A stretch of DNA of 64,000 bases, taken from Phoronis australis (Eukaryota > Phoronida > Phoronidae). How positions within the stretch are numbered: position 1 is the stretch's first letter; every line of letters begins with the position of its first letter. Below the pieces are notes generated by a model. That model was not told the origin of the DNA. It did not search any database and saw only the letters and a program-made list of their open reading frames with translations. The position numbers and the translations under genes were made by a program. Of the stretch, positions 12,444 to 25,034 are shown one piece after another. The stretch covers positions 428,733 to 492,732 of the forward strand of contig NMRA01000158.1 in the NCBI GenBank assembly GCA_002633005.1. Reading direction: 5' to 3'.

Positions 12444-13638
12444 TGGCCAGAACCTGAGAAATGAATCATTACAAGGCGACAGTCAGGGGTATGGGACATA
12501 GTGGCGTGTTTCATGGTATTCGAGAATTTTATTTTCCCCAAAGTGCCCTTGAATGACTGTGTATGTGTCCTCACTTGGTACGTTTGATGGTTATAATGGT
12601 TCATACATTTCTGGGTACATTTTGGTTTGCACGACCGGGTAAATCAATAAAAAACACTCTCTCACAGGCTGCAGATATTGATATTTTAGATAAATTTTAA
12701 TCATAAAATCACACACACACAAGTTACAAATGAAGCTGTACATATCTTTCCTTTTTTCATGTTTAAGTTTCCTAAAATCAGACTTCTCAGTTATTGAAAA
12801 ATTCTCTATTGTGCAACTAATATAAAAAAATTCCAAGTAATGCATTTATAGGAAAATAAAACTTGGATTTGTAGATACACAAATATTGAATTATTGACAG
12901 TATAATTGTTAATACATCGGTTGTTCAGGTCACTCCAGCATTTTGGCTCATGAGTTCATAATTCGTGTCAACTCTTATCTCACTCAGATACAGTTAGGGC
13001 TTTGAAAGAACTGTACACCTCATTAGAAACCTCAATAGTTCCATCTTAAGTCATACATCAAAAATAACACCTAACGAATGAATTAAAAAGGTGCTTCTTT
13101 TTACACATCAGTTTGATCTTTTTTAACCATTTTTTGAGTTATAACTCTAGCGCCATTCTGCGGCCAGCCGCTGCAAGTCTTTGGTCAACATATATGATGA
13201 CACTTATCCTAGTCTGATCACATTGGCCCTTAATTTGCCGTGTCCTTAACAAACTCAACTGATTCAAAGTATTCCCATTCCCACGCGCAACTAAAGTGTG
13301 AAGACTTTCTGGATATACATCTTGCTTGAAAAGGCGTTTAAAATATTTACACAACAACACCCCGCTTTGCTTTCTAAATAATCTCATTTGCTGTCAGAAG
13401 CGAAACAACAAAACACTTGGAAGTTCTCATCCTCCAAATCTCTTAGGAAACATTTTGCACAGCTACAATTACTAAATCTTTGGGCATCCACGTTACTGAA
13501 ACCATCAATTAAAATCGAACAAATGGCAAGTTTTAGATAAGGAACATTTTCCATTATAGAGCCACGTGCTTACGTTCGGATAAGGTACGTGGCCGTCTTT
13601 TATATCTGTGGAGTACCAACGCCATATCCATGATTCAG
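12444..13638. other. Convergent intergenic space between Rh and NTase-TPR A
   Basis: Holds the 3' ends of two convergent genes. AATAAA at 12646-12651, about 200 bases past the Rh stop codon, is a plausible Rh polyadenylation signal. No other gene or repeat was recognised. Confidence 0.5.
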
Positions 13639-16600
13639 TTATAACCGTAAGTCGCCAATGAACGCCAAGGAAGCAGGGTGTCCTCCATCAAGTCTCTTTT
13701 CCATATCGAGCGACTGCATCAGAAACTCTATGTATGCCATGTGATCTCCAAGAGATAAAAATGCAAAAGCGAGATTTCGTAAACTGATCGCGATGTCCTT
13801 GTGATCTCCATCACCGTACATCCTTTTGCGCATGCTCAGTGCTTCTATGAACGATTGCTTAGCTTCTTCATTCTTGCCCAATCGTGTATACATTACGCCT
13901 GCTCTATCTAAGCATGAAACTATGAAAGCACCATCTTTGTCGCCGATTGCTTGTCTTTTAAGTTCCAAAGCCTTCAAGTAGAATTCCAGCGCTTCCTTCA
14001 AGTGTTCCATGTTATCATGTATACATCCCACATCAAACAACGACTTAGCAATGTCAGAGAAATTGCTACGTAAGCGCGTTCTCATTTCTAAAGAGTCCTT
14101 GTGGTATTCTAGTGCGTGGTCAAAATCCTTCCTCATACTTAACACGTTCCCAATGTTGCTTAAACATATCGCAATGTCTGGATGGTCTCTGTTGTTATGG
14201 CATCTATTCATCATCGCCAAAGCATCTTGGTGGATTTGCTCTGCGGTTTCGAGTTGCCCTTTGTATTCTTCCAATTTGCCGATGTTATTCAAAGCCGCAG
14301 CAATGTGTGGGTGGTCACCGTTGCTATGCAACCTCTTATACATGTCGAGAGCGTCGTTGAGAAACTTCTCTGATTGCTCAAAATCTTTCATTTTTCTGTA
14401 TACCGTCCCGAGACTGGTCAAAGAAACTGCAATGCTGGAATGGTCTTGGTTGTTGTTCAGCTGCCTGTCCATGCTTAAAGCCTGTTTGTGATGCAGTAAT
14501 GCTTTGTCATAATTCCCTAAGTTGGTATAGACCACGGCTGTGTTGTGCAAACTCGCTGACAGATCCGGGTGATTTCCATTTCCGTGCAGCCTGAGCCTCA
14601 TGTCCAGAGCTTGAAGGAGGTATCGTAAAGCCTCATCAAACTCACCTTTCTCTTTGTAGGCGTGGCCAATGTTAGCAAGACTTCTAGCTATTTGAAGGTC
14701 GTCACGCTGACCATTCAGCTTCATTTTCATGTCTCGCGATCTCATAAAATGCTGCAATGCCTCATCGGGTTTACCCAGGTCCAGGTACGTGCTTCCGATA
14801 TTATTTAAGCAAAGCACCATATCGTCATGATCTTCATCACCATGTATATGTCTCCATGCATCATGTGAATTTAGAATGGTTGCGAAGGCCATATCAGACT
14901 TCCCTTGTGCTACATACAGGCAAGCCATGCGGTTCAGGCTATAGGCAAACGCAGAAGAATGGTCGCCTCTTCTTTCGAGAATACTCTGCACAGTGTTTTC
15001 GTAGAACAAAGTCTCATCCAGTCGGTCTTCGAAAAAATATGAATTACCTATTAGTACCAGACACTGTCGCATCTTCTCGTCCGTTTCACAATACGTGATA
15101 TCACGCCCTTCGTACGTTATTTTCCGCAGGTCAGCTTTTCCTTCAAATTTGTTACCTTCCATCATTCTTTCAATATGTGACGCAAAATGATTTCGCGATT
15201 GCTTGAACATGCAACAGTGAAGTTCAACGAGCCCTGTTACGAATTCGTTGTGTTCGTAAAAAGTCTGCCCGAGTTTAATTTTCTTCAAAAACGCATCGTT
15301 ATCATTTTCTTGTAAAGCGCTGGTAAATGGTATTATAGTGTAGTAGCATCGGAACACTAGGGTATGGTTTTGAATATGGGCAACTGGGTTTGACCCTGGA
15401 GTTGTATTCAGATGAGAGCTGGGACAGAGCAAGCTTATAGACTCTTCTTGGTGTTTCTTCTCAGAGTAGATGGACAATCTCAGGAGCGAAACTATTGATA
15501 CGACACATTTCAAATTGTGAACAGCCTCTTGCGTGAGTATATCTGCTGACCCCATCTCCTCTAACACCTCCCATGTGCTGTTACTGTTCAAGGAGTAGAG
15601 GGTTTTGAATAGACAGATGACTAGTGTAGGTAATCTGAACAAGTCTTTCTTGATATCGTGGACAACTGCATCTTTATGAAAACTCATATTTGGATAGAAG
15701 TCGCCTATGAGATCTTGGATTTCCCCGAACGCCTTCACTTTCACGTCATCGCTGTTTTTAGCTTGGGCCCGAGCTGAAGTGAATTCGTCCAAGAGTTTGT
15801 TCGCTTTGTTACTTCCATCGATCTGTACGATGGAAGTCATTATGCGATCGATGTTATAACCCTCTTTCAGCGCAGTGTTATATTCACACAGCTGTGCCAT
15901 ACGCTGAGGTGTCCGGATCAGTTCACGACCTTCCTTGGTTGGCCTGTCCGGTCGACCAAGAGGCGTGTTACACGCATAAGGGGCGGCGCTGTCGAACTGA
16001 AACCCACGAAGTGCAACATTGTCTATAAACCAATTCCCGCCTGGTGTGTCGTAGTCGTTTAGTGATTTGATGGCAAGGGATTTTAGAAGAGTTTCTTGAA
16101 TATTAAGAACGAACAAATGGACCATCTTAGCTAAGTTCTTGAAGTAGTCCATGTTCTTTGTGTCATCTTCTACTAAAATAGCCCATTCAACATCAGAATA
16201 AGGAGTTGTCTCCCCTCTCGCTAACGAGCCTAGAGCAACAGCTACATATTCTTGAGGTGGCATACCGAGGATATCTTTGCTTAGAGACAGCAAATACCGA
16301 AAGAACTCAATGATTGCTGCACTCAAGTCAGCAAACAGACGCTGCGTCTTGTCGTTAAAGTCCTTTTCTATCTCAATGCGTTCAGAGTCAGGGGCATCAA
16401 GACTGTAGTTACTCTCCATTTCTTTCAGTAGGTTTTGAGATCTTTCAGAAAATTCAATTCTTAACTCAGCTAGTCTGCCTTTAATATCAGCCCTAAAATC
16501 TGATGGTAGTTTATTAGGTTTTACTGACACAGCTTTGCAAAATTCGCATTCCGTTTCCTTCAGCAAGAGTTCCAGTTGATCAACTAAACTGGACTCCTTA

Positions 16601-18429
16601 GTTCTCATTAAACCCGCGTGGAGGAGCGCTGCTGACTTGATGAAATGGTCTGTGTCTTTTGTCACTCTCCCACGTTCACAGTACACGTTCCCCATATCTT
16701 TCAGAATCCGTGCGTCAGCCTCAAGGTCTTCACGCGAACCATCTTTCAGGAGCTGTGCCAACTTCTTTTCTTCTACCTCTAGCGCCAAAACGTGATCGTC
16801 TGTAACCAAAAATAAAACATCAGCTGCAATGAAAATTTTTGCTTTTGCATCTCGTGTTGTATCCAAATTTTCAGCATTATCCGGGTACTTTTCGGAAGGA
16901 AGGAATTTAACGGCACTCAGTCTATCGCATGTATTCAAGACATCCATATTTATAACGTTTGTTCATCAATCAATGTATTTAATTATGTAATAAAGGTCAT
17001 AATTCCAATGTACAAAAGAACAATACTTAAATGTGCAGCAAGCTATCACGGAGACGAAAGGCATAAAATACATATTTACATATATTAACTAATTTAGCAT
17101 CATAATCTGTTGACATCCATCTACTGAACTTGAAAAAAGACGGTAAATTCCAGTAGTACATCTCAGTATAATTTTAACTCAATTAGAATATTTATCACAA
17201 CTTAGGATCGTTTTCAATACCACTGGGGCAGAAGGGACACACTCTGTGTGCCCTATCCAAATTCAAGTGCCTGCCTACTTCAATCATGAGACTGTGGCTA
17301 AAACAACGAAAAGTGTCATTGACAAAATTTATGCACAAGGTATATTCAGACTTAAAAAAATCCAAATTGAATTCCTTTTTAAGTTGATCATAAAAACACA
17401 GTTGAGAATTACTCTCAACACTTTGTCTCCATCATAGAAACATAGACCATGTTGGTGAAGTGAAAAGCGTCTGGGGTTAAACCAGGTTTTACTAGACCAC
17501 TGGTCTAAAAGTTACACCACTTTTACAATATGCAGATTATCTTTAAACTTGATCTAAATCCAGTTTAAACGAAGTTTAACTTTAAATCGCTTTTATGAAA
17601 TCGGATGTATAAGTCTAATTGATGTGGCCTAATTAGGGAGTTTGTTTGTCTTCGGATAAAGATGTTGACGATATACTCCAGGTGCAATGACGAAACAATC
17701 ATTCAAAATAAATTACAATACTAATGAATTATGAAAGCACTTAATAACATTTCAAAAGTCTAGGAAGACTAATCCGCGTTTCACGTTTCTCTAGAGCGGG
17801 GAATAAATTTGTCGTACAAAACCCAGATGCAAGAATTTTTCTGAAATCTATGTATTACCTCTAGGAATGCAAATATACTGATATTAGATGATATAGGGTA
17901 TAAGGTAAAATAAACGGGGAAATGTAAGATAGTAATATTTTATTTCCAGTATATATGAATGAGATGCTCTCTGGCGAAAATCTGCTGTGGTTAACCTTTG
18001 CACATAAAGGAAATAGTATGCTCCTAAGGCCGTATGAAACGAGGATCCGGGGACTCGTGGGTAGTCATCTCTCTTACCCCCTAACAATTTGCTGGGGTAG
18101 GGGCGAAGCCTCGTTGGTGACAAGAGGTAATGCAAAATTATATACCGACGACGGGATGGGAGGAGGGGGAGGGGGTTGGGGCACAGTTTGGGGAAGTCGA
18201 ATTTGATAATTTGCGCCACAAATAAATTTTACCGCCCTCCACACCTGTGGGCGGTTTTTGTTTCATCCCTGCATGTCCTAAACAGTGTCGTTACGAAAAG
18301 CCACTAACAGTTCTGCCAGTCCTCTGTCTAACAAAACCAACTCTCTGAAACTATAGCCGGCTTACCAAAATCCCGCCTCTCGAGTTGCTCTGTATCTCGC
18401 CAATCATCAGAGTGTTCGTTCTCCGCCAT
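13639..18429 (-). CDS. Nucleotidyltransferase-fold/TPR protein A, two exons, ~1074 aa
   Basis: Exon 1 is 18429-18366 (ATG GCG GAG, ending in phase 1 before GTAAG). Exon 2 is 16799-13639, after a pyrimidine-rich acceptor ending GGTTACAG. The open frame runs on upstream to 16947, but that extension crosses the acceptor and is probably intronic. Residues ~22-200 are helical. A pol-beta-type nucleotidyltransferase motif, LGSLARGETTPYSDVEW, has G212-S213 and acidic residues D224 and E226, fitting the hG[GS]...[DE]h[DE] rule. Next come conserved blocks (DSAAPYACNTPLGRPDRP, GRELIRTPQRMAQLCE) resembling the bacterial DUF294/GlnD-like family. Residues ~590-1060 form about ten 42-45-residue TPRs of kinesin-light-chain type (LHGNGDHPDIA spacing). 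An in-frame ATG at 18441 would add four residues but has a poor context; 18429 has G at -3 and +4. Substrate and function unknown. Paralogue at 31241-35956. Confidence 0.9.
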
Positions 18430-18481
18430 GACAGTCGTCATTGATATCAGAATGTCTGTCTAACGAAACTCGACTGCAACT

Positions 18482-18492
18482 GAAACTGAAAC
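18482..18492. promoter_or_regulatory. ISRE/IRF-like site upstream of NTase-TPR A
   Basis: GAAACTGAAAC lies 53-63 bases upstream of the 18429 start codon and fits the GAAANNGAAA core bound by interferon regulatory factors. It is read on the strand opposite to the gene; such sites work in either orientation. The transcription start is unmapped, so the site could fall in the promoter or the 5' UTR. Confidence 0.4.
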
Positions 18493-19820
18493 AAAGTTAC
18501 CATTACACAACCGTGAGTGTCTTCATACTGAATTCAGACCATGGTATAAATTGCACGGTGTATGATGACGTCGTATACCTTCGATATTGTTAATATTAAA
18601 CCAGTCCATATTAGGCCTCTACACCCTTGGTCAATGATGTTCCTGGAAACACCATAAAAATTAACCAATGCAGTACTGACTCCGGTGTATATAAAGCTAA
18701 CGAAGGTGAACCGCCGTTAAATTAATATGATAAAACAGCGGTCCTGCTCACTGACATGACACTGTCACAACACAACACTAAGGTGACATACCTTTAGATA
18801 AACACCTCGCTCTAAAGTACTGTTACAAGATGCATCCTTATCCACGTAATACACTCCGACACTGTTGTACTTCCTGGTCGCGCACGTAGGGTCACTGAAT
18901 GGTTTACATTAACCGAGAGGTTTTTACTTCAGTCAACAAAAGGATACAAAGGTGCAAACACGTACAACTCTTTCATCTGGGATTTTTTTCTTCGCAACTG
19001 CATTTTCACTGCTAGTATAAGACTATCAGATATCCGGAATATACAGACACCGAGTTTCAGCGTTCAGGTGACGAGAATCATTTGAATACTGCATGTGAGT
19101 TCACCTCGTCCTTGGTCCGAGTTGTAACCCTGGAATGACACAGGGGCCCTTCAGTATGGGAAGAAATATGCTTTCCTTGCTCCCGAACCTGTTTTTGTCT
19201 AAGCGAAATATTTGTGCTAGAATAACTAAGGCTCCCTTGCAATTGGGAAATACAAACGGAAAAGTAAAGCAATCCAGATATCATTGATAAACATGGATCG
19301 TCTTGCAAAATGTTTATGATATAGTACAGAATGTTTTTATTTGTAAACCAGGGCCCCTTGATGAGCAAGTATAACTTATAGGAGATTTTTAAGTTGTCAT
19401 TTTATTGAAAAGCAGGTGGCATTGGAGACGGACGAAGCATGACGCTTCAATCGTCTTTTAAAAAGTCTATGATATGGAATAACTTGTTTAAATTTGTAAA
19501 CTAGCGCCCTCTGAGAACTTGAACAGCTGCAACTTGAAACGCAGCAGGAATTAAGAAACGGACGCAGCGTGAAGCTGTAGCGACGATTTCACTGAATTTG
19601 TCTCCTCCGTGGAAGGAAAATAGTTGTCAATGGATGGCATCTGCTATTCGCTTCCTAAAAATTCAGAGTTGTTGTTTTAAAAACTGCTTGGAGTTTGATG
19701 AACGAGAGTTCACGTCTTTCACGGAAGCCATTCGAAAGAGACAAACAATATTTATTCGCACACGGTTTACGAATTTATAGCGAACGATGGGCTCAGGTGT
19801 AACTGGCAATAACTGGCGTG

Positions 19821-19962
19821 CGTTCAGTAGACGCTAGGACCTACGCTAGGACCTAGCTAAAATCTAGTCAAAGTCACGTGTTCTCATTTGAAATGCACGG
19901 CAATATCTCACGTAATCTCGCGAAGTCTTGATTTTTAGCGAGGTCCTAGCGTTACTGAACGG
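19821..19962 (+). mobile_element. ~145-bp MITE, CTAGGACCT family, copy 1
   Basis: Termini are inverted copies of cgttcagta..cgctaggacct (left) and aggtcctagcgttactgaacg (right). The interior includes caaagtcacgtgttctc. A close relative lies at 61723-61867 and a one-ended fragment at 45739-45804. Confidence 0.8.
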
Positions 19963-20154
19963 GAGGCTGGTTTATATGTATGTAAAAATAAAGCAATACA
20001 ACGTAAACGCTCTATTACGAACAGCCACGTAAGCTACCTGAACCGTTTCTGCGTGCGAGATTGTCTCGCCGCTTGTTGAAGGTTTGTGCTACCGTTTCGC
20101 TACACCATCAACGTCCGGTTTTATGACTCAGTGGCGGACCTAGGATGCGATAAG

Positions 20155-20188
20155 NNNNNNNNNNNNNNNNNNNNNNNNNNNNNNNNNN
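20155..20188. other. Assembly gap (34 N)
   Basis: Run of unknown bases between two repeat-like sequences. Confidence 0.99.
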
Positions 20189-20202
20189 GAGGCAACAAAC
20201 AA

Positions 20203-20270
20203 GCGTGCGTGCACCCAGCTTAAAATGTACGGGGGAGCTCCAATTACTGAGCTGGGAGTGTGAAGGTTTT
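20203..20270 (+). repeat. Dispersed ~250-bp repeat family, partial copy
   Basis: Starts with gcgtgcgtgcacccagct and matches the left end of the copies at 3091 and 44074. The right half is missing. Confidence 0.4.
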
Positions 20271-21119
20271 TGAAAGTTTCACCAAACACAAACGGACAAC
20301 TAAAACGGGAATATGGCTGTGCTGCTGGTCCGAGCCCTCATACACGCACGCACAAGCTGGAATTGGACGACTTATTAAATCTTGTTTCACCCACATGTTC
20401 ATTACCAGGCTTGATTGAGCTCAATGTTTGCTCACGCTCATGCTCTCTTGCAGTTTTATTTTTTTTGCGGCAGTCAAGGGGGGGGGGGGCTAAAGCCGCC
20501 TATGTGACTTACGTCAAATTTGACTTATTGACTACTAACACGTATTGGCCATTATGCTTGAAACCGATGTTTTATGTCCAAACAGTGGCAATGGTTTTGG
20601 ATGTTTGGAACACGAGCGCTTTCACGTTTACGTTGATGCTAAAACGAGACATGCTGTCCTTAACAACAGTACACAGCATTCATTTTTGCAGCGCCACCAA
20701 AGCGTGCAAGTAGTGCATTATTACGCTGTGTATCATTGTAATCACCTACGCGACTCCTATTTGGTAACTATAACGCCGTCACGAACTGTTGGTTGTGTTA
20801 TAACACCCTTATATTCCCTTTTGAGCGAAAATGTAACGTCGCCGGTGGCGTTTATGTGTACTGCGGCGGTCACTTCACCTTTGCATTTTGGACCTGTCCC
20901 GCTTTTTATTGTAAAGGGGCGCGTGTTGATATAGAGGAATGAGGCACGGGTATGTAGTTTCAGTTGTTCATTTCACGAACTACAAAAACAAAAAACACCA
21001 TATAAAATAAAATAAAACAACAAAAGTAGTAAAATTTAATATCAGAGCAACCTTACGTCATATACACCATAGGCAAAGCAACAGTGTTTACATTCCTTGA
21101 AATTCATCAGCACCTATTA

Positions 21120-22345
21120 ATGCCAATTACACAAGTTAGACACACGGACAATCATAATTTTGCCTACTATGTATGGAATACGGAATGAGAGTGGATGGCT
21201 GTGCCTGGAAGAGCAAGCTGGCGGTAATAGGGTTACGTAATCAGCAGCGTTGGCTGCAACCAGACCGTTAACAATGTTGTAGAGAAAAGTTTCACTGAGG
21301 TCAGCTCTTCTATTTTTCAGAGATCTCAGTTGAGCTGATGAAGTATGTTCGACACCCTGGAACTTTGTATATGTTTATTAGCTACGCGCTCTGCACTGGA
21401 CCATGTCAATGTTTTGACCTTCCGTTCCACGTATGGGTCCAAGACGCTAAAGCCGAGTATTCCAAGACTGGCCTCACAAGAGATTTGTTGGCACTTTCTT
21501 TCACACGTAAATTGCTCACATGTAAGCTACGTAGAAAGCTCAATAGTTTCTTGTTGGCTTTTGTTGTGATGGTATCTACATATGACTTCTACGATAAGTC
21601 AGCTGTATAAATAAGCCAAAGGCACTTAACTGAGTCAACGATCTCGAGTGTATGACCGTGAAATTGATAATGGGACTTGACAACTTTTACCCCTGTAAAC
21701 ACGTAATAGGCTACCTGGCACTCATCAGGATGGCATTTCATCAGCGATCTAGTCTCCCAAGCAGCAAGCCCGCAAGGTCTTGATGGAGCTTCGCTAAATC
21801 AGATTGGCTTATAATTGTCAGATAGGTTATGGTGTCATCTGCAACGAGGCGAGTTTTGGATGTCATTGATACCAAACGGAGACAGGATACAAGGACTGAT
21901 CCCTGAGGGTCTCCAGATGATACAGTAATCGAGAACCACTATCTGTAAACGGAATGATAAGAAGGGATGAATCCGCAGGAGCCGGGTTTGCCACTGACAC
22001 CGTGTCGATAGCTTGTACAATAGTCTAGGATGATTTACTTTGTCAAAAGCTTTCGAGATGTCCGTGATCAGAACTTCTGTTTCCACACCTGATATCTTGT
22101 TTAAGAGATCATATGTAAATTGTATGAGTTGAATATCACATGATGGCTTTACTCTAAAGCCATGTTGGAGGTCATACAGGATGTTGTTAGATGACGCCGC
22201 ATGGTCCATGATGTTGCTGACCAAGATGGGCTTCATTAGCTTACTAGCAATCGATGATAAAGAGTAGTCTCTAGTTGGGTGGGTCGAATCGTTTACCCTT
22301 TTTTGAAGATTGGAGACAAATTGCCATTTTTCCAGTTGTTATGTG
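21120..22345 (-). pseudogene. Non-LTR retrotransposon reverse transcriptase remnant
   Basis: Reading frames broken by several indels give the ordered landmarks of a non-LTR (CR1/L2/jockey-like) reverse transcriptase: a WKNGNLSPIFKKG block near 22330, SLSSIASKLM, the catalytic block LITDISKAFDKVNH near 22050, SGDPQGSVL near 21900, an ADDT catalytic motif near 21840, KCHPDECQV and SLVRPVLEYSALASW near 21470. A C-terminal block (NIVNGLVAANAADYVTLLP, CSSRHSHPLSFRIPY) follows near 21200. The piece is 5'-truncated close to the TTAA element at 22405. Non-functional. Confidence 0.9.
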
Positions 22346-22404
22346 CCGCCCTTACCACGTACTACGTTATTCTAATATACTATATGTTTAGAAGACAGCT
22401 TACC

Positions 22405-24631
22405 TTAAAGGAGAATGCACCTGTTTAATTAGTCTTTTTGCAGTCTTAATCGGTCTATATCCACATCGGTTCGCATACGCTCGACCTTACCTTGCCAAGA
22501 GATGTCACGTTAACATGTGAGGAAGGTGAGAAACGACGCTAGCGACGTCAATGGTTCATTTGCAGAGTGAATGCCACTATGTTGCGGTGATTCGTTCCCG
22601 CTTGTCCAAACTATGCAGCTGCGAGGAAAACGGGTATATCGTTTTTTTGACTTCCTCGAGAGTCCGAAATGCTTAGGAAGTGGCTCGCGGTAGTGAAGAA
22701 TGAAAAGTACGCTGTAAATAGCAAGTATGAGGCCGTGAAACATCTTCGTGTCTGTGGCCTGCAGTCGTCCACAGTGCCTGACGTCGGAATGCCGGCTTAC
22801 CAAGTAACTATCCATACGTTCCTTTATCTGAGCTTGTTCACGGCGCCTCTCTAGTTTTTCTTCATCACTGTATTCCTGTTCGAACTGATAGCCTGTGAAA
22901 CTTAACGATCTACCTGCGAAGTCTTCGATGAGTTCTCGTCTAAGTTGTAATTGCGAGTTGCCATGTTGACGTTTATTACTCAATGATCTGTTTCAAAAAT
23001 TAATATTCTCACCCTAACCAATACTTATATAATACTGAAACGAAGTCTGTCTCATTAGATGCAATTTGTAATGCCTTTGGAGTGTTCGTGAGTGCAAATG
23101 ATTTGAGAATCCAGCAATGAATAAATCACTGCGTTACGGGCTTTAGGTGCAATAAAACTAATTGACGGGACACCGAGGCCGTGTGAGCCCATACTAACTT
23201 AGCGTTTGCTGACAGAAACTCGATTTCCATCCCACGGCCAGGTGTTACGAGAATCTTTATTTACATTTACATTATTCAAATAATGATTGTCAATCATTAC
23301 AGCGTTCGGTCGTTCAGTAACTTTTCCACACGTGAGGGGTGCTGAACGTGCGATAACATCTGGCTCTTTTGTTAACTGCCCAGCTCAGTCTTTTGTCCCG
23401 TATGATAAGCAGGCCAATTATCTCCCAGGCTTCGAGGGAAACGTATGGTGGTTGCACGGTATTACCGAACGCGTATTCAGAACACAGTCAAACCCGCGTT
23501 GGTAATCCGTTTGGACTGAAAAGATTGTCTTAAATTCTGTTGTAGTTGGGCGATTTTGGTGATTCAAAAACTTAACATGGTGAGCATTTGACGAGGAATT
23601 CAGAAATGCTATTGGTTTCAGCTCAAATATGTAAAAACTCAACTTTCATTTTTATCAGCCCAGTCCACTCAGGATAGATACGATCTGATCGGAGATATGA
23701 GCAATTATCGAACAAAAGAGCGCAGGCCCTCCAACCATAAATGCCAGAATGGAGCTAATTAGTCGTGTAAGATATTGGCTACAGGGGTAAACCTCCCAAC
23801 TTGTTATTGGGCTATAGAATCGAACAAGTTGGGAGCAACGGGATGTCGCCGTCATGGTACAACTTCTGCCCTGACGGTGCTGTGGCCAAAGCGGAACCTG
23901 AATTCGCGGCTCCTGACGAGTAAGTAGATATGCAGTTTCGTGACAAATTCACCAACATAATCACGTGCACGTTACTTTGGCTCACTAGTATAGTATTTTC
24001 TTGAGTGGAAGTTTAGTTTCCAACTTCGACTGGTTTATGTTCGTGATGTCTGATCGGTTTCCGAGCCACTGGCAGGGATAACGACGGTCAATCCGGCCGC
24101 GACGGGCCTGATCGGGCTCCGAGCCACTGGCCAGGATAACATGCGTTTTGTGTGTTTAAAACTCAAAAAATCACAAGTCTAAACAACACAGATCTAGCTT
24201 CTCCTGTCAGTATCTCACGGAAAATACTTCGAATTTATCTCCGAACAGACCCCAAACTCAGTCCTGCTACGGACCTTATTGGCCTGTCGAACTTTGTAGG
24301 CTACGGTGTGTCCAGATACCAATAAATCCGTAACAGCAAAATAAAAAACACGTTTTTATAAGAACTTGGTGTATTTTAAGGGTTTTACATCGAAGTTTGA
24401 TGATTAATTGGTGTTAAACGGTGAATTCAAGCGATAAGCTAACACCACTAAATCGTGTTGTGAACTGGTGAACAGACTGCGTGTGAAACCACTGACGTCA
24501 TTGGATATTTTCAACACTTAAGTCTGCCGTAAGGTGTCAGGTAACGCAACCGTACGTGCCGTTATGGAGTAGAACTACTTGATCTAAATTAATACAAATT
24601 AGGTTGTTTTTTGGGTGACATGCTCCTTTAA
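22405..24631 (-). mobile_element. TTAA-flanked DNA transposon, second locus, reverse orientation
   Basis: TTAA plus AGGAGAATGC at 22405 and TGCTCC plus TTAA at 24631. The interior is the reverse complement of 5834-7511 over long stretches (for example 24160-24631 and 22420-22990). It is about 550 bases longer than that copy, with extra sequence around 23100-24100. It abuts the reverse transcriptase remnant, which suggests insertion into or next to it. Confidence 0.8.
22510..22983 (-). CDS. ORF inside the TTAA element, 157 codons, unidentified
   Basis: Longest frame in the element. The N-terminal part is charged, with FTGYQFEQEYSDEEKLERRR followed by a basic helix-like stretch. The C-terminal part looks unstructured and may be frame-shifted relative to the ancestral protein. 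The equivalent segment of the other copy (about 6940-7430) is broken by stops and indels. There is a weak resemblance, from memory of family patterns only, to the FEPxYSxEE lead-in of invertebrate P2X7-tail-like transposon proteins. No transposase motif is visible. Confidence 0.3.
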   Translation of the reverse strand: MSNKRQHGNSQLQLRRELIEDFAGRSLSFTGYQFEQEYSDEEKLERRREQAQIKERMDSYLVSRHSDVRHCGRLQATDTKMFHGLILAIYSVLFILHYREPLPKHFGLSRKSKKRYTRFPRSCIVWTSGNESPQHSGIHSANEPLTSLASFLTFLTC

Positions 24632-25034
24632 CTGGATACAAACTGGTCCCGGACACAGCAAATACACTTGAAGATATTATAAATCGTCTGGAATGACTTC
24701 AAAGCACGTCTCGTCTCTTTCGAGTCCCAAGTACGAAGCACGACTGCACGAGTTACTAAAATAACTAAAACGGCTTACCTCAGTTCAGCTTCCCTCAGTC
24801 CACTCTGAACTCTACAAACTACTGCAAACATGAACTAATATACAGATACACACATATGTGCACAGTGACTATCCCAAGTCACACACACAGCTAAACACGT
24901 CTGAACACTCAGAGTTCACGGCGGCAACTCCCTAACGCTGAACTGCTGCTCTACAGGGATTCTGAAACTCCCGGGATGTGACGTCACTACCATAGATTCG
25001 CTGGAGCGCGGTCCACTACAGAGTCTAAATGCAT

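Larger units (their letters stand above)
18442..21119. other. Intergenic region upstream of NTase-TPR A, repeat-bearing, no gene recognised
   Basis: Includes a TATATAAAG string at 18687, a MITE at 19821-19962, a 34-N gap at 20155-20188 and a partial repeat at 20203-20270. A G homopolymer lies near 20479. Reading frames of 129 and 147 codons at 20270-20934 overlap one another and show no recognisable domain. Confidence 0.5.

Noticed and set aside
14009-14491. 160-codon plus-strand frame
   Set aside because: It is the antisense of the TPR-coding exon of NTase-TPR A.
18228-18262. Hairpin accgccc...gggcggt followed by a T run, resembling a bacterial terminator
   Set aside because: It lies in an intron of a eukaryotic gene; rho-independent termination does not apply and the resemblance is coincidental.
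20270-20934. Overlapping frames of 147 and 129 codons
   Set aside because: Two frames of the same strand, no recognisable domain, next to a gap and a poly-G run; no splice context.
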